The translations under genes were made by a program, and so were the position numbers. 22,304 nt of DNA, from assembly GCA_964411275.1 (NCBI GenBank), contig CAYPKG010000032.1:1-22304 (forward strand). The letters are read 5' to 3'. Positions 14,420-21,421 of this stretch are shown here, one piece after another; the first letter of the stretch is position 1; the number at the start of each line of letters is the position of its first letter. The stretch comes from CAYPKG01 sp964411275 (lineage in GTDB: Bacteria; Bacillota; Clostridia; Christensenellales; CAG-138). The notes beneath the pieces are model-generated. The model did no database searches, had not been told where the DNA came from, and worked only from the letters and a program-made list of their open reading frames with translations.

Positions 14420-15934
14420 CTACTCCACAACAGTCAGGCGCGGGGTATCGTCGTACTTCACGCCGTTCTCCTTGATGTAGTTGATCAGGGACTCCTCCAT
14501 GCCGCCGTAGAACGCCACAGTGGGCGCGGACGCGAACATGGTATATCCGTCGCCGCCGACAGCCATAAAGTCGTTTGTCACCAGCTGATAGGTCTTGCCC
14601 ATGTCCAGGGCCTCGTCACCCACCATGATGTCATAAGGCTTTCCGCCGGTGGCCTTGATCTTGTAGGTGATGCCGGACACCTGGGGCATCTTGCCCGCCT
14701 CGTTGGGGAACGCTTCAAGGCCAAAGCACAGCGCCTCGTAAAGCTGCTTGCCTGTCACGCTCTTCACCGTGAGGGTGTTGCCAAAGGGGAATACCGTGAA
14801 TATATCGCCCACGGTGATGTTCCCTGGCTGGATGCTGGCACGAATGCCGCCGCCGTTGGTCAGCGCCACGTCCGCGCCGGTGATCTCGCGAAACGCGTCC
14901 GTCGCGAACCGGGCCAGGTTGGTTTCGCCTGTGCGCACGCTGCCGCGTTCGCCGTCAAGCATCACGTCTGTTTTGCCGATGACGCCCTTTGTGGCCTTGT
15001 CCTTCTTCGCCACCAGCTTATCCACAAGCTTCAGTGTCTTTGCGTCGGAGGCAACTTCCGCAACATCCGCATAGCCCACGAGCCTTGCGCTGGTGCTGAT
15101 CTTGCCCCTCTCGCCGATGGTCAGGGTCACTTCACCGATGTTGTTGCCCTTTTCGCCGGTGGATACGATCAGGGTATCTTTTACCTTCTTGCCATTTTTC
15201 AATACGGTATGGCTGTGGCCGTCGATGATAAGGTCGATGCCGCTGACATTGCCCGCCACATCGGTGGAGCGGTTGCCCTTGCTTTCCTCATCCATGCCCA
15301 GATGCGCCAGGCAGATGATATAATCAGCACCCTTGCCCTTAAGCTTTTTGACCATAGCACGGGCGATGGTGGCCGGGTCAAGGAAATCCAAACCCTTTGT
15401 GTTGTCCGGGTGGGCCTTGTACTTGGTTTCCGGAGTCGAAAGGCCGAATATTCCGATTTTAACCCCTTCCACCGTGATGATATCGCTGCTGGGGAATAAA
15501 AGCTGGTTCGTGCCTTCCTTCACCAGGTTGGCCACCAGTGTTTTCGCCTTCAGCTTCTTCGTCAGCTTTTTGTACTGGGCTCCGCCATAATCGAATTCAT
15601 GGTTGCCCAGCGTAAAATAGTCATAGCCTGCCGCGTTGATTACGGCGGGGGCTGTCTCGCCTTTGTAAAGCGTTGTGAGCAGCGTCCCCTGCATGCTGTC
15701 GCCGGCGTCCATCAGCAATACGTTTTTGCCCTCCGCCAGCAATTGCTTTTTATAGCCAGCAATTTTAGCCATGCCGATCTGTGTGTTGCCTTCATCTTCC
15801 GCATAATAAGAGTGAATGTCGTTGGTGTGCAGGATTGTGATCTGTTTTTGTGTCGTCTCTGCGGCCAGGGCCGTGGGCAGGAGCGACAGTACCATAACAA
15901 GCGCCAACAATAGTACCAGTATCCGTTTTCTCAT
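14420..15934 (-). CDS. Secreted 5'-nucleotidase / 2',3'-cyclic phosphodiesterase family protein
   Basis: 504 residues. The signal peptide RKRILVLLLALVMVLSLLPTALA ends about residue 24. The N-terminal metallophosphatase domain has TNDIH (D39, H41), DAGDS (76-80), GNHEFD (110-115), AHLGMDEE and GHSH (239-242), which bind two metal ions. The C-terminal 5'-nucleotidase domain has NGGGIRA, FPFGNTL and VTNDFMAVGGDGYTMF, whose aromatic residues stack the base. It should remove phosphate from extracellular nucleotides. There is no LPXTG or SLH anchor, so it is probably released or wall-trapped. ATG 15934 gives a clean signal peptide behind GTGGGG. A GTG at 15949, five codons upstream and only three bases after GGAG, is a possible alternative. 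A PiT phosphate transporter and deoD elsewhere in the window fit nucleotide salvage. Confidence 0.92.
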   Translation of the reverse strand: MRKRILVLLLALVMVLSLLPTALAAETTQKQITILHTNDIHSYYAEDEGNTQIGMAKIAGYKKQLLAEGKNVLLMDAGDSMQGTLLTTLYKGETAPAVINAAGYDYFTLGNHEFDYGGAQYKKLTKKLKAKTLVANLVKEGTNQLLFPSSDIITVEGVKIGIFGLSTPETKYKAHPDNTKGLDFLDPATIARAMVKKLKGKGADYIICLAHLGMDEESKGNRSTDVAGNVSGIDLIIDGHSHTVLKNGKKVKDTLIVSTGEKGNNIGEVTLTIGERGKISTSARLVGYADVAEVASDAKTLKLVDKLVAKKDKATKGVIGKTDVMLDGERGSVRTGETNLARFATDAFREITGADVALTNGGGIRASIQPGNITVGDIFTVFPFGNTLTVKSVTGKQLYEALCFGLEAFPNEAGKMPQVSGITYKIKATGGKPYDIMVGDEALDMGKTYQLVTNDFMAVGGDGYTMFASAPTVAFYGGMEESLINYIKENGVKYDDTPRLTVVE

Positions 15935-16060
15935 CTGCAAATACCCCACTTTCTCCTTTATGTTTGTTCCCGCTTCGCGGAATATCTATATTTTACCATG
16001 ACAGCGGCTTTTGAGGTAGGCCTAATGTGATTTGTCTCATATTTTACGGTTGTTTTTTTC

Positions 16061-16351
16061 TCATTTTAGTTCCGAACCGTCCAGCAGCGTGTCCATCAAC
16101 GCCCGCACCTTCTTCAGCTCCCCGGGGTCCACGCTGTATATGGTAAAACCCGCCTCGCGTTTCGCGTGGACAAGCCCGCAGCCGGTGAGTATTTTCATGT
16201 GATACGACAACGACGGCTGGGTCATGCTGAAGCAGTCGAGTATTTCATTGGCGCACATGCGCTGGCAGGTGAGCATTTGCACGATTTGCAGGCGTGTTTC
16301 GTCTGATAACGCCTTAAATATAGGGATATAGGGGCTGAAATAATGGGTCAT
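16061..16351 (-). CDS. ArsR/SmtB family winged-helix regulator
   Basis: 96 residues, a single winged-helix domain. FKALSDETRLQIVQMLTCQRMCANEILDCFSMTQPSLSYHMKILTGCGLVHAKREAGFTIYSVDP carries the ArsR pattern: SDETRLQIV helix, recognition helix TQPSLSYHMKIL, then a wing ending in GFTIYSV. The classic ELCVCD metal site in helix alpha3 is not present. There is only QRMCAN plus Cys in ILDCF, so the Cys29/Cys33/Cys40 region may or may not bind thiophilic metal or redox signals. ATG 16351 has AGGAGG six bases ahead. No partner gene (transporter or enzyme) lies next to it on the same strand, so its targets are unknown. Confidence 0.92.
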   Translation of the reverse strand: MTHYFSPYIPIFKALSDETRLQIVQMLTCQRMCANEILDCFSMTQPSLSYHMKILTGCGLVHAKREAGFTIYSVDPGELKKVRALMDTLLDGSELK

Positions 16352-16380
16352 AGCCGCCTCCTATGCAATGCTGTGATAAA

Positions 16381-16389
16381 AGTATACCA
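16381..16389 (-). promoter_or_regulatory. Extended -10 promoter of the ArsR-family gene
   Basis: On the minus strand TGGTATACT (extended -10), about 30 bases before the ATG. The -35 region is weak (GTGCAA). Confidence 0.5.
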
Positions 16390-16525
16390 TGAGATTGGTC
16401 TTTTTGCACGTCCCCAGCGCCCTGTTCAAACTGCCTTGGCTGTGTTATGATGATGGTGAAAATTCTTTGTGGTCACATAAAGTATTTTGTGCAGTGCGCC
16501 GAATGCAGGAGGGCACAAAAAATGC

Positions 16526-16554
16526 TTGACGTTTCGGGCTTGTTTCCCTATAAT
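16526..16554 (+). promoter_or_regulatory. Strong promoter of the tRNA pair
   Basis: TTGACG (16526-16531), exactly 17 bp, TATAAT (16549-16554), about 30 bases before tRNA-Thr. A short leader hairpin, GCCGG-CTTAT-CCGGC (16564-16578), follows. Confidence 0.88.
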
Positions 16555-16583
16555 TAATTGGGTGCCGGCTTATCCGGCAAAGC

Positions 16584-16659
16584 GCCAACGTAGCTCAGCC
16601 GGTAGAGCAGCTGATTCGTAATCAGCAGGTCAGGGGTCCGAGTCCCCTCGTTGGCTCCA
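16584..16659 (+). tRNA. tRNA-Thr (anticodon CGT)
   Basis: A 76-nt cloverleaf with encoded CCA. The acceptor stem GCCAACG pairs with CGTTGGC. The D-arm is GCTCAGCCGGTAGAGC. The anticodon stem GCTGA/TCAGC holds loop TTCGTAA (anticodon CGT at 16617-16619). The T-arm is AGGGG-TCCGAGT-CCCCT. It reads ACG codons. Confidence 0.96.
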
Positions 16660-16662
16660 TCT

Positions 16663-16739
16663 CGAGGTGTGGCTCAGTTTGGTAGAGCGCTGCGTTCGGG
16701 ACGCAGAGGCCGCTGGTTCAAATCCAGTCACCTCGACCA
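16663..16739 (+). tRNA. tRNA-Pro (anticodon CGG)
   Basis: A 77-nt cloverleaf with encoded CCA, 3 bases after tRNA-Thr. The acceptor stem CGAGGTG pairs with CACCTCG. The anticodon stem CTGCG/CGCAG holds loop TTCGGGA (anticodon CGG at 16697-16699). The T-arm is CTGG-TTCAAAT-CCAG. It reads CCG codons. Co-transcribed with tRNA-Thr. Confidence 0.96.
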
Positions 16740-16740
16740 T

Positions 16741-16769
16741 GAAAAAAATGCCCAATGGGCATTTTTTTC
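16741..16769 (+). terminator. Terminator of the tRNA operon
   Basis: GAAAAAAATGCCCA (16741-16754) is followed after one base by its perfect complement TGGGCATTTTTTTC, one base after the tRNA-Pro CCA. A GC core and a T7 run make a classic rho-independent terminator. Confidence 0.9.
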
Positions 16770-16858
16770 ATTCTGGTTTTCCTCGCCGATGTACAGCAAC
16801 AAACACCGGGTATTGCGCTGTCTGTACCGGGACATACTACCCATTGAGGTGATGGAAT

Positions 16859-17035
16859 TTGGAACAGAAGTACGAAAGCATGCATGTCATGCTCAGAGAA
16901 AATCCGGATGCAAAATCGTATTTTGACAAGCTGCCTGATTATGTGCGCGAACAGATCGGCACCCGTGCCAACAGCGTAAACACCTATTCCGGGCTAAGGG
17001 ATTATGCCGAAAACCTTCTGCGCGGAGACGGCTAG
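16859..17035 (+). CDS. Small conserved hypothetical protein (58 aa, TTG start)
   Basis: The frame TTG 16859 to TAG 17033-17035 encodes 58 residues: MEQKYESMHVMLRENPDAK, then SYFDKLPDYVREQIGTRANS and VNTYSGLRDYAENLLRGDG. GAGGTGATGGAAT directly before the TTG gives a good ribosome site. ATG codons at 16880 and 16889 are later alternatives. The pattern YFxxLPxYVxxQIxxRxxxVxxxxxLxxYAxxL is, from memory, shared by many small uncharacterised proteins of Clostridia. No function is known to me. It is soluble, charged and probably all-helical. It follows the tRNA terminator and its stop codon is the first three bases of a palindromic element. Confidence 0.7.
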   Translation: MEQKYESMHVMLRENPDAKSYFDKLPDYVREQIGTRANSVNTYSGLRDYAENLLRGDG

Positions 17036-17310
17036 CCTAAGCAATGTAATCCGAACCCGGTTTGCGGCGGCGGATTACAGGCCGCTACTGTGTCAGCGGC
17101 CCTTGCCGTAGCCCCGCTACGCCTGCGGCCCCCTTCCTTGCATCGACCAGCAATTGGCCGCCGGAAACTCGAAGACCGAAAATGCCTCCATTTGGATGGA
17201 GTGCAAGGATGAAGAAGGAGGGCATAGCGGCGCTATGCCGACTGATGAAGACAAAGCAATACGACAAATGGTGCCATTTTCAGCGAGTTCGGATTACATT
17301 GCTTAGGCTA
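17033..17310. repeat. Palindromic element I with 24-bp perfect inverted ends
   Basis: The arm 17033-17056 (starts TAGCCTAAGCAATG) and the arm 17287-17310 (ends CATTGCTTAGGCTA) are perfect inverted copies of 24 bp. Between them lie hairpins GGCCGCT/AGCGGCC (17080-17101), GTAGC-CCC-GCTAC (17108-17120), CTCCA/TGGAG (17186-17201) and GGCATAGC-GGC-GCTATGCC (17221-17239). No gene is supported inside. The left end overlaps the stop codon of the small gene. The right end overlaps element II by five bases. It looks like a non-autonomous, strongly folded intergenic repeat, which is an inference. Confidence 0.75.
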
Positions 17311-17587
17311 AGGTAAGGAGAATTGAACCCGTGTGCCCAAAGTGCCGTTTATGGGCCGTTTCTTTGTTCTCGTGCGTCGGTGTAGCCCCGCTACACCTTC
17401 CTCCTCGGCCTCGAAATGGCCTCATACTCGACTACTTTGGGTCAGAGAGTTTTCGTTTGTGAAGTGCTTGCTTGTGCTAGACGCCGTGGCGCAGGCGTGG
17501 TGGCGCCACGGCAAGCTGCGGCAACAACACACAAGCGAGTGCAGCACAAACGAAAACCATACGGGTTCGACTCTCCTTACCTTAGCC
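17306..17587. repeat. Palindromic element II with 27-bp inverted ends
   Basis: The arm 17306-17332 (starts GGCTAAGGTAAGGAGA) and the arm 17561-17587 are inverted copies with two mismatches. The interior folds into two large hairpins. The first is closed by CCCAAAGT/ACTTTGGG (17336-17343 with 17434-17441) and holds GGCCGTTTC/GAAATGGCC and GGTGTAGC-CCC-GCTACACC (17379-17397). The second is closed by TTTTCGTTTGTG/CACAAACGAAAA (17450-17461 with 17545-17556) and holds CTTGCTTGTG/CACAAGCGAG and GCCGTGGCGC/GCGCCACGGC. It shares GTAGCCCCGCTAC with element I. The right arm covers the stop codon of the PiT gene. Confidence 0.75.
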
Positions 17588-18625
17588 GAAAAGAAGAAAC
17601 AGCTTGGTCAGTAGAAACCCGATCAATCCGCAGCCTGGGAACGTCAATACCCAGGCTGCCGCCATTTCCCCCACCACGCTTTTGTCCACGGCAGACCCGC
17701 GCCTAGCTGCCGCCGCTCCCATAATGGCGGTTGTCTTCGTATGGGTGGTGCTGGCGGGAATGCCGAAAATGGAGCACAACAGCAGGCACCCTGCGGACGC
17801 GAGATCCGCGCTGAACCCCTGATATTTCTCGATTTTCGCCATGTCCATTCCCACGCTTTTGATGATTTTTTTCCCGCCCAGAGCGGTGCCAAGCCCCATC
17901 ACGGCGGCACACAACACAAGCATCCAAAGGGGCGCGGGCCCTGCGGCCTCCCTGCCCGCCAGGCGAAGGCCCAGCAGCAGCACGCCTAAAAATTTCTGCC
18001 CGTCCTGGGCCCCATGCATAAAGGACATGGCCGCCGCTGAAAATATTTGCGCGCCTTGAAAAAACCGGTTTGCCCGCTGTCTCTGCACGTTTCGAAACAA
18101 AAACGCCATCATGAAGCTGATGAGCATCCCCCCCGCAAACCCGGTAAACGCCGACATTCCAAGACCGTAAAGCACCTTTCCCCAGGCCGAAAAGCTGATC
18201 CCGGAAAGCCCGCCGTTTATGGCGATTGCCGCGCCCGACAGCCCTGCGATCAGCGCGTGGCTTTCGCTTGTTGGAATGCCAAACCACCAGGCGGCCACCG
18301 CCCAGAGTATGATGGCTACAAGCGCTGCAAACAGCGCGAGCCGTGCGGATTGCATGTCCGGGCCAAAGTCCACCATTCCTGTGATTGTCATGGCCACGGT
18401 ATCATTATAAAGGGTCATCACCAGCACACCTAAAATGTTCATCACCGCTGAAAGGAGGATGGCGGGCCCTACTTCCATGCATCGGGTGCAAACGCAGGTG
18501 GCAACCGCGTTGGGCGCGTCCGTCCAGCCGTTCACGAATATCACGCCGATTGTCAGCACCACCGCCGCAAGCAGCGCCGGCATCTCAAAAATCGCCTGGA
18601 AAAACCCGGAAAAGGACGCGTTCAT
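17582..18625 (-). CDS. Inorganic phosphate transporter, PiT family
   Basis: 347 residues with about ten hydrophobic segments. The two inverted PiT signatures are present: VNGWTDAPNAVATCV near the N-terminus (about 31-45) and FMHGAQDGQKFLGVLL in the second half (about 203-218). Each is followed by its partner GIPTSESHALIAG (about 117-129) or GIPASTTHTKTTAIMGAAAARR (about 289-310). The family imports phosphate, alone or as metal-phosphate, with H+ or Na+. ATG 18625 follows GAGGTGTGAA. The stop codon (17582-17584) lies in the inverted end of palindromic element II. No PhoU-like gene adjoins it in the window. Confidence 0.94.
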   Translation of the reverse strand: MNASFSGFFQAIFEMPALLAAVVLTIGVIFVNGWTDAPNAVATCVCTRCMEVGPAILLSAVMNILGVLVMTLYNDTVAMTITGMVDFGPDMQSARLALFAALVAIILWAVAAWWFGIPTSESHALIAGLSGAAIAINGGLSGISFSAWGKVLYGLGMSAFTGFAGGMLISFMMAFLFRNVQRQRANRFFQGAQIFSAAAMSFMHGAQDGQKFLGVLLLGLRLAGREAAGPAPLWMLVLCAAVMGLGTALGGKKIIKSVGMDMAKIEKYQGFSADLASAGCLLLCSIFGIPASTTHTKTTAIMGAAAARRGSAVDKSVVGEMAAAWVLTFPGCGLIGFLLTKLFLLFG

Positions 18626-18677
18626 TTCACACCTCGTATATCATGCCATTGCTGTTATGAAAGCATATGTATTTAAC

Positions 18678-18691
18678 GCCATAATTATGGC
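18678..18691. promoter_or_regulatory. Perfect 14-bp palindrome upstream of the PiT gene
   Basis: GCCATAATTATGGC lies 53 bases upstream of the PiT start codon in the divergent region shared with the symporter gene. It includes a CATAAT that could be a -10. A repressor site is possible, but no protein can be named. Confidence 0.35.
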
Positions 18692-18734
18692 ACAATCCAG
18701 CATTCGATCTTATTCGTAAAGAATAGTGGCAATT

Positions 18735-18756
18735 TTCTTTATAAATTCTTTATAAA
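18735..18756 (+). repeat. Two tandem 11-bp direct repeats before the symporter promoter
   Basis: TTCTTTATAAA occurs twice head to tail, ending 4 bases before the -35 box at 18761. The spacing of one helical turn fits an activator site or an AT-rich UP element. Confidence 0.45.
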
Positions 18757-18760
18757 CACC

Positions 18761-18789
18761 TTGATGAAAAAACTGGAAGTTGCTATAAT
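18761..18789 (+). promoter_or_regulatory. Promoter of the symporter gene
   Basis: TTGATG (18761-18766), 17 bp, TATAAT (18784-18789). It implies a leader of roughly 105 bases before ATG 18903, in which no known riboswitch was recognised. Confidence 0.8.
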
Positions 18790-18902
18790 TAAATTAGAGC
18801 ATTATTATCCCTATCTAGTGAAGTCTGTTTCTCCATCTCTACATCGTTTCAGTGTCGAACAGGGTTGTTTTGTCGAATTTCTAATTAACAGGAGGGGCCA
18901 AA

Positions 18903-20152
18903 ATGGAACAGAATATGGAAAAAAAGAAACTGCATCTAACCGTCAAAATACTAATCGGATTGATTGCAGGTATCATCGTTGGCGTCATATTAAATATGAC
19001 GGGCGCGGTGGATATCGCAAACACATGGATCAAGCCTTTTGGCACGCTATTTTTAAATCTTATTAAAATGGTGATCGTCCCGCTGGTATTTGCCTCTCTG
19101 GTCATGGGCGCCTGCGGCCTTGGCGACATCAGGAAAGTTGGCCGCGTCGGCGGAAAAACCCTCCTCTATTTCCTGTGTACCACCGCGTTCGCGGTTGTCC
19201 TGGGCCTAATCATCGGCAAGGTCTTCAACGTCGGTGCAGGCATTTCCCTGCCCACAGACGCTTCTTACGAGGCGAAAGAAGCCACCGGTTTTGTGGATAC
19301 CCTGCTCAATATCATCCCCACAAACCCATTTGCGGCACTAGTGGAAGGTAACATGCTCCAGATCATCGCATTTGCACTGTTTGTCGGCATCGGCATCAAC
19401 ATCGTCGGCGAAAAGGCGGAAGGCTTCAAGCGGGGCATGGAAGGCTTTGCGGAAGTCATGTATGCCATCATCGGCAGTATCATGAAGCTGGCCCCTTATG
19501 CTGTGTTCTGCATGATCATCCCCGTTGTGGCCGGCCAGGGCGTATCGGTGCTGGGGCCGCTGGCCATGCTGATATTGGCGGTATATCTTGCCTGCATTCT
19601 CCATGCAGTGATCGTGTACTCCGCAACGGTTAAGATATTCGCAAAAATGAGCCCTGTGGCCTTCTTTAAAGCGGTGGCTCCCGCGTCCCTGTTTGCATTT
19701 ACCACCGCCAGCTCCTCGGCCACGCTTCCCTTCTCCATGGAAAGCGCGAGAAAGCTTGGGGTTTCTCCCCAGGTGCGCTCCTTTGTGCTTCCGCTGGGCG
19801 CAACCATCAACATGGACGGTACAGCGGCGTTCCAGGGCATCTGCGCCCTGTTTGTGGCGGGGCGGTATACGGCATCGACCTGACGCTGGGCCAGATGGGG
19901 ATGATCGTTCTCTCCGCAACGCTGGCTTCCATCGGCACCGCGGGCGTTCCGGGCGCCGGTACCGTTATGTTGGGCATGGTGCTGACCACCGTAGGCCTCC
20001 CGCTGGACGCTGTGGCCATCATAATGGGCGTCGAGCGTATTCTGGACATGGCCCGCACCAGCGTCAACGTTACGGGCGACTTGGCCTGCTCTGTGGTCAT
20101 CGCTGCGTCGGAAAATGAATTGGGGCCCCAATACATAGAACTCGAAGTCTGA
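18903..20152 (+). pseudogene. Dicarboxylate/amino acid:cation symporter, frameshifted
   Basis: The whole length matches the DAACS (GltP/DctA-like) family of Na+- or H+-coupled glutamate, aspartate or C4-dicarboxylate carriers. The first frame (18903-19883) carries the N-terminal helices, the serine-rich hairpin TTASSSATLPFSM and the GATINMDGTAAF motif, then stops. The rest (VYGIDLTLGQMG ... DMARTSVNVTGDLACSVVIAASE) continues to TGA 20150-20152 in another frame. The break is near 19855-19866 in GTGGCGGGGCGG. Removing two G or adding one restores a normal transporter of about 416 residues (FVAAVYGID or similar). Substrate-binding Asp/Arg/Thr/Asn residues survive in the second frame. It is either a recent loss or a sequence error in the G-run. 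ATG 18903 has AGGAGGGG ahead. Confidence 0.9.
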
Positions 20153-20164
20153 TACATCCTAAAT

Positions 20165-20200
20165 GGCCCGGAGCAATTTCGCTCCGGGCCGCATTTTTTT
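20165..20200 (+). terminator. Rho-independent terminator of the symporter gene
   Basis: GGCCCGGAGC (20165-20174), loop AATTTC and GCTCCGGGCC (20181-20190) are followed by GCATTTTTTT. It sits 12 bases after the symporter stop and also directly past the stop codon of the convergent membrane-protein gene. Confidence 0.93.
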
Positions 20201-20204
20201 GTTA

Positions 20205-20483
20205 TCATTGAAAGTTTAATATGGACAGCAGGCTTAAAATCCAAAGCGCCGCGCCCGCCATGCCCGCGAACGTATTGCTGAACATCCAAAACATGGGCCA
20301 GCGGCGCTTTTTTTTGCCCTTTCGGGCCCGCCACTCCAAATACGCGATCAAAAGCCCAACCACCGCCGCCGCCGCCGCCGTGAAGGCAGGAAGCACGCCA
20401 AGATATTTTCCGCCAAGCAGCAGCGCGTCCGCGCTGATGAGCATGGACGCCAAGCAGCACAGCGCCGAAAGCTGAAGGGTCAT
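20205..20483 (-). CDS. Small hypothetical membrane protein (92 aa)
   Basis: Not recognised. 92 residues with three hydrophobic stretches: about 4-24 (SALCCLASMLISADALLLGG), 27-48 (YLGVLPAFTAAAAAVVGLLIAY) and 71-89 (FAGMAGAALWILSLLSILN). A very basic loop, WRARKGKKKRRWP (about 51-63), is likely to face the cytoplasm. ATG 20483 has a strong AGGAGG eight bases ahead, which is the main support for the gene. Convergent with the symporter gene and sharing its terminator region; divergent from the Fe-S scaffold gene. No function can be assigned. Confidence 0.7.
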   Translation of the reverse strand: MTLQLSALCCLASMLISADALLLGGKYLGVLPAFTAAAAAVVGLLIAYLEWRARKGKKKRRWPMFWMFSNTFAGMAGAALWILSLLSILNFQ

Positions 20484-20524
20484 TGATCTAACCTCCTATT
20501 ATGATACCCGCGAATGACGGATTG

Positions 20525-20552
20525 TGTCCGTTTTCCTGCAAATGTCCGTTTT
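20525..20552 (+). promoter_or_regulatory. Paired direct repeats upstream of the scaffold gene
   Basis: TGTCCGTTTT occurs at 20525-20534 and 20543-20552 (18-bp period), just before the candidate promoter. A related AGTCCGGG follows. It could be a tandem regulator site; the regulator is unknown. Confidence 0.35.
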
Positions 20553-20560
20553 AGTCCGGG

Positions 20561-20588
20561 TTGTCATTGCTTTTTTTCATTATATCAT
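20561..20588 (+). promoter_or_regulatory. Candidate promoter of the Fe-S scaffold / GGGtGRT pair
   Basis: TTGTCA (20561-20566), 16 bp, TATCAT (20583-20588). The leader to ATG 20711 would be about 115 bases. Confidence 0.4.
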
Positions 20589-20630
20589 ACGGATGCCGCA
20601 AAAAACATATGGAACCCGGTGATAAGGACG

Positions 20631-20639
20631 TGCTATACT
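20631..20639 (+). promoter_or_regulatory. Second candidate promoter (extended -10)
   Basis: TGCTATACT is an extended -10 without a clear -35, 71 bases before ATG 20711. It may be the main promoter instead of the one at 20561. Confidence 0.4.
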
Positions 20640-20710
20640 ATAGGTTGCAAAGGTATAACCCTGCCGAAAACTGCGAGGATAATGATGACATTATAAAGGA
20701 GGTTTCCATT

Positions 20711-21403
20711 ATGCAATATTCCCGCGAAGTGGAGGAAATGGTATGCGTCGCCAAGGGGGCAAAGCATGACCCCTCGCCCATCCCCGAAGAAGGCAAATGG
20801 GTGAAAGCCAAACAGATTGGCGACATCTCCGGCCTGACCCACGGTGTGGGCTGGTGCGCCCCCCAGCAGGGCGCGTGCAAGCTTACGCTCAACATCAAGG
20901 ACGGCATCATCGAAGAGGCTCTGGTGGAGACGCTGGGTTGCTCCGGCATGACCCATTCCGCCGCCATGACATCTGAAATACTGCCCGGCAAAACGATTTT
21001 AGAGGCGCTGAACACCGACCTGGTGTGCGACGCCATCAACACCGCCATGCGCGAGCTGTTTTTGCAAATCGTATACGGCCGCAGCCAGAGCGCGTTCTCT
21101 GAGGGCGGCCTGCCCGTCGGCGCGGGGCTGGAGGACCTGGGCAAGGGCCTTCGCTCCCAGATCGGCACCATGTACGGCACCCGCTTAAAAGGGCCCCGGT
21201 ACCTGGAAATGGCGGAAGGCTATGTATTGAAAATCGGCCTTGACGAAAACAATGAGATCATCGGCTATCAGTTCGTAAACCTTGGCAAGATGATGGACGC
21301 CATCAAAAAGGGCACGGACCCCAAGGAAGCGTATGAAAAGAACATCGGCACCTATGGCCGCTTCGCGCAGGCCGCAAAGGTGATCGATCCCCGGCATCAG
21401 TAA
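20711..21403 (+). CDS. NifU/IscU-like iron-sulfur cluster assembly scaffold protein
   Basis: 230 residues. The segment VETLGCSGMTHSAAMTSEILPGKTILEAL (about 72-100) matches the IscU/NifU pattern GCxxxxxSxxxxxEilxGKtxxEA, and other Cys lie at 12, 49 (GWCAP), 56 (GACKL) and 106 (LVCDAI). Cys49, Cys77 and Cys106 are plausible cluster ligands. The C-terminal part (LEMAEGYVLKIGLDENNEIIGYQFVNLGKMMDAIKKGTDPKEAYEKNIGTYGRFAQAAKVI) is specific to the version that is paired with GGGtGRT proteins. The usual partners iscS, nifS or sufBC are not next to it. ATG 20711 follows AAAGGAGG. An upstream extension of the frame to 20561 has no such site and is not used. The GGGtGRT gene starts 18 bases after the stop, in one operon. 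Confidence 0.88.
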   Translation: MQYSREVEEMVCVAKGAKHDPSPIPEEGKWVKAKQIGDISGLTHGVGWCAPQQGACKLTLNIKDGIIEEALVETLGCSGMTHSAAMTSEILPGKTILEALNTDLVCDAINTAMRELFLQIVYGRSQSAFSEGGLPVGAGLEDLGKGLRSQIGTMYGTRLKGPRYLEMAEGYVLKIGLDENNEIIGYQFVNLGKMMDAIKKGTDPKEAYEKNIGTYGRFAQAAKVIDPRHQ

Positions 21404-21421
21404 GAAAGGAGGCCTTGCAGT

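Noticed and set aside
14147..15499. 450-codon plus-strand frame opposite the 5'-nucleotidase gene
   Set aside because: Shadow of a well-supported gene. Its protein has no recognisable motifs and crosses the hairpin and two gene boundaries.
16518..16553. Tiny frame MLDVSGLFPYN after GGAGGG
   Set aside because: It overlaps the -35 and -10 boxes of the tRNA promoter and is only 11 codons long.
17085..17267. 60-codon minus-strand frame inside palindromic element I
   Set aside because: It runs through several perfect hairpins and has no ribosome site. The sequence is better explained by RNA/DNA structure.
17033..17587. CRISPR array or insertion sequence at the repeat cluster
   Set aside because: No regularly spaced direct repeats, no cas genes and no transposase frame. 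The structure is inverted ends plus hairpins only.
19338..20460. Minus-strand frames opposite the symporter
   Set aside because: They are antisense shadows. The broken plus-strand frames together match a known transporter family along the whole length.
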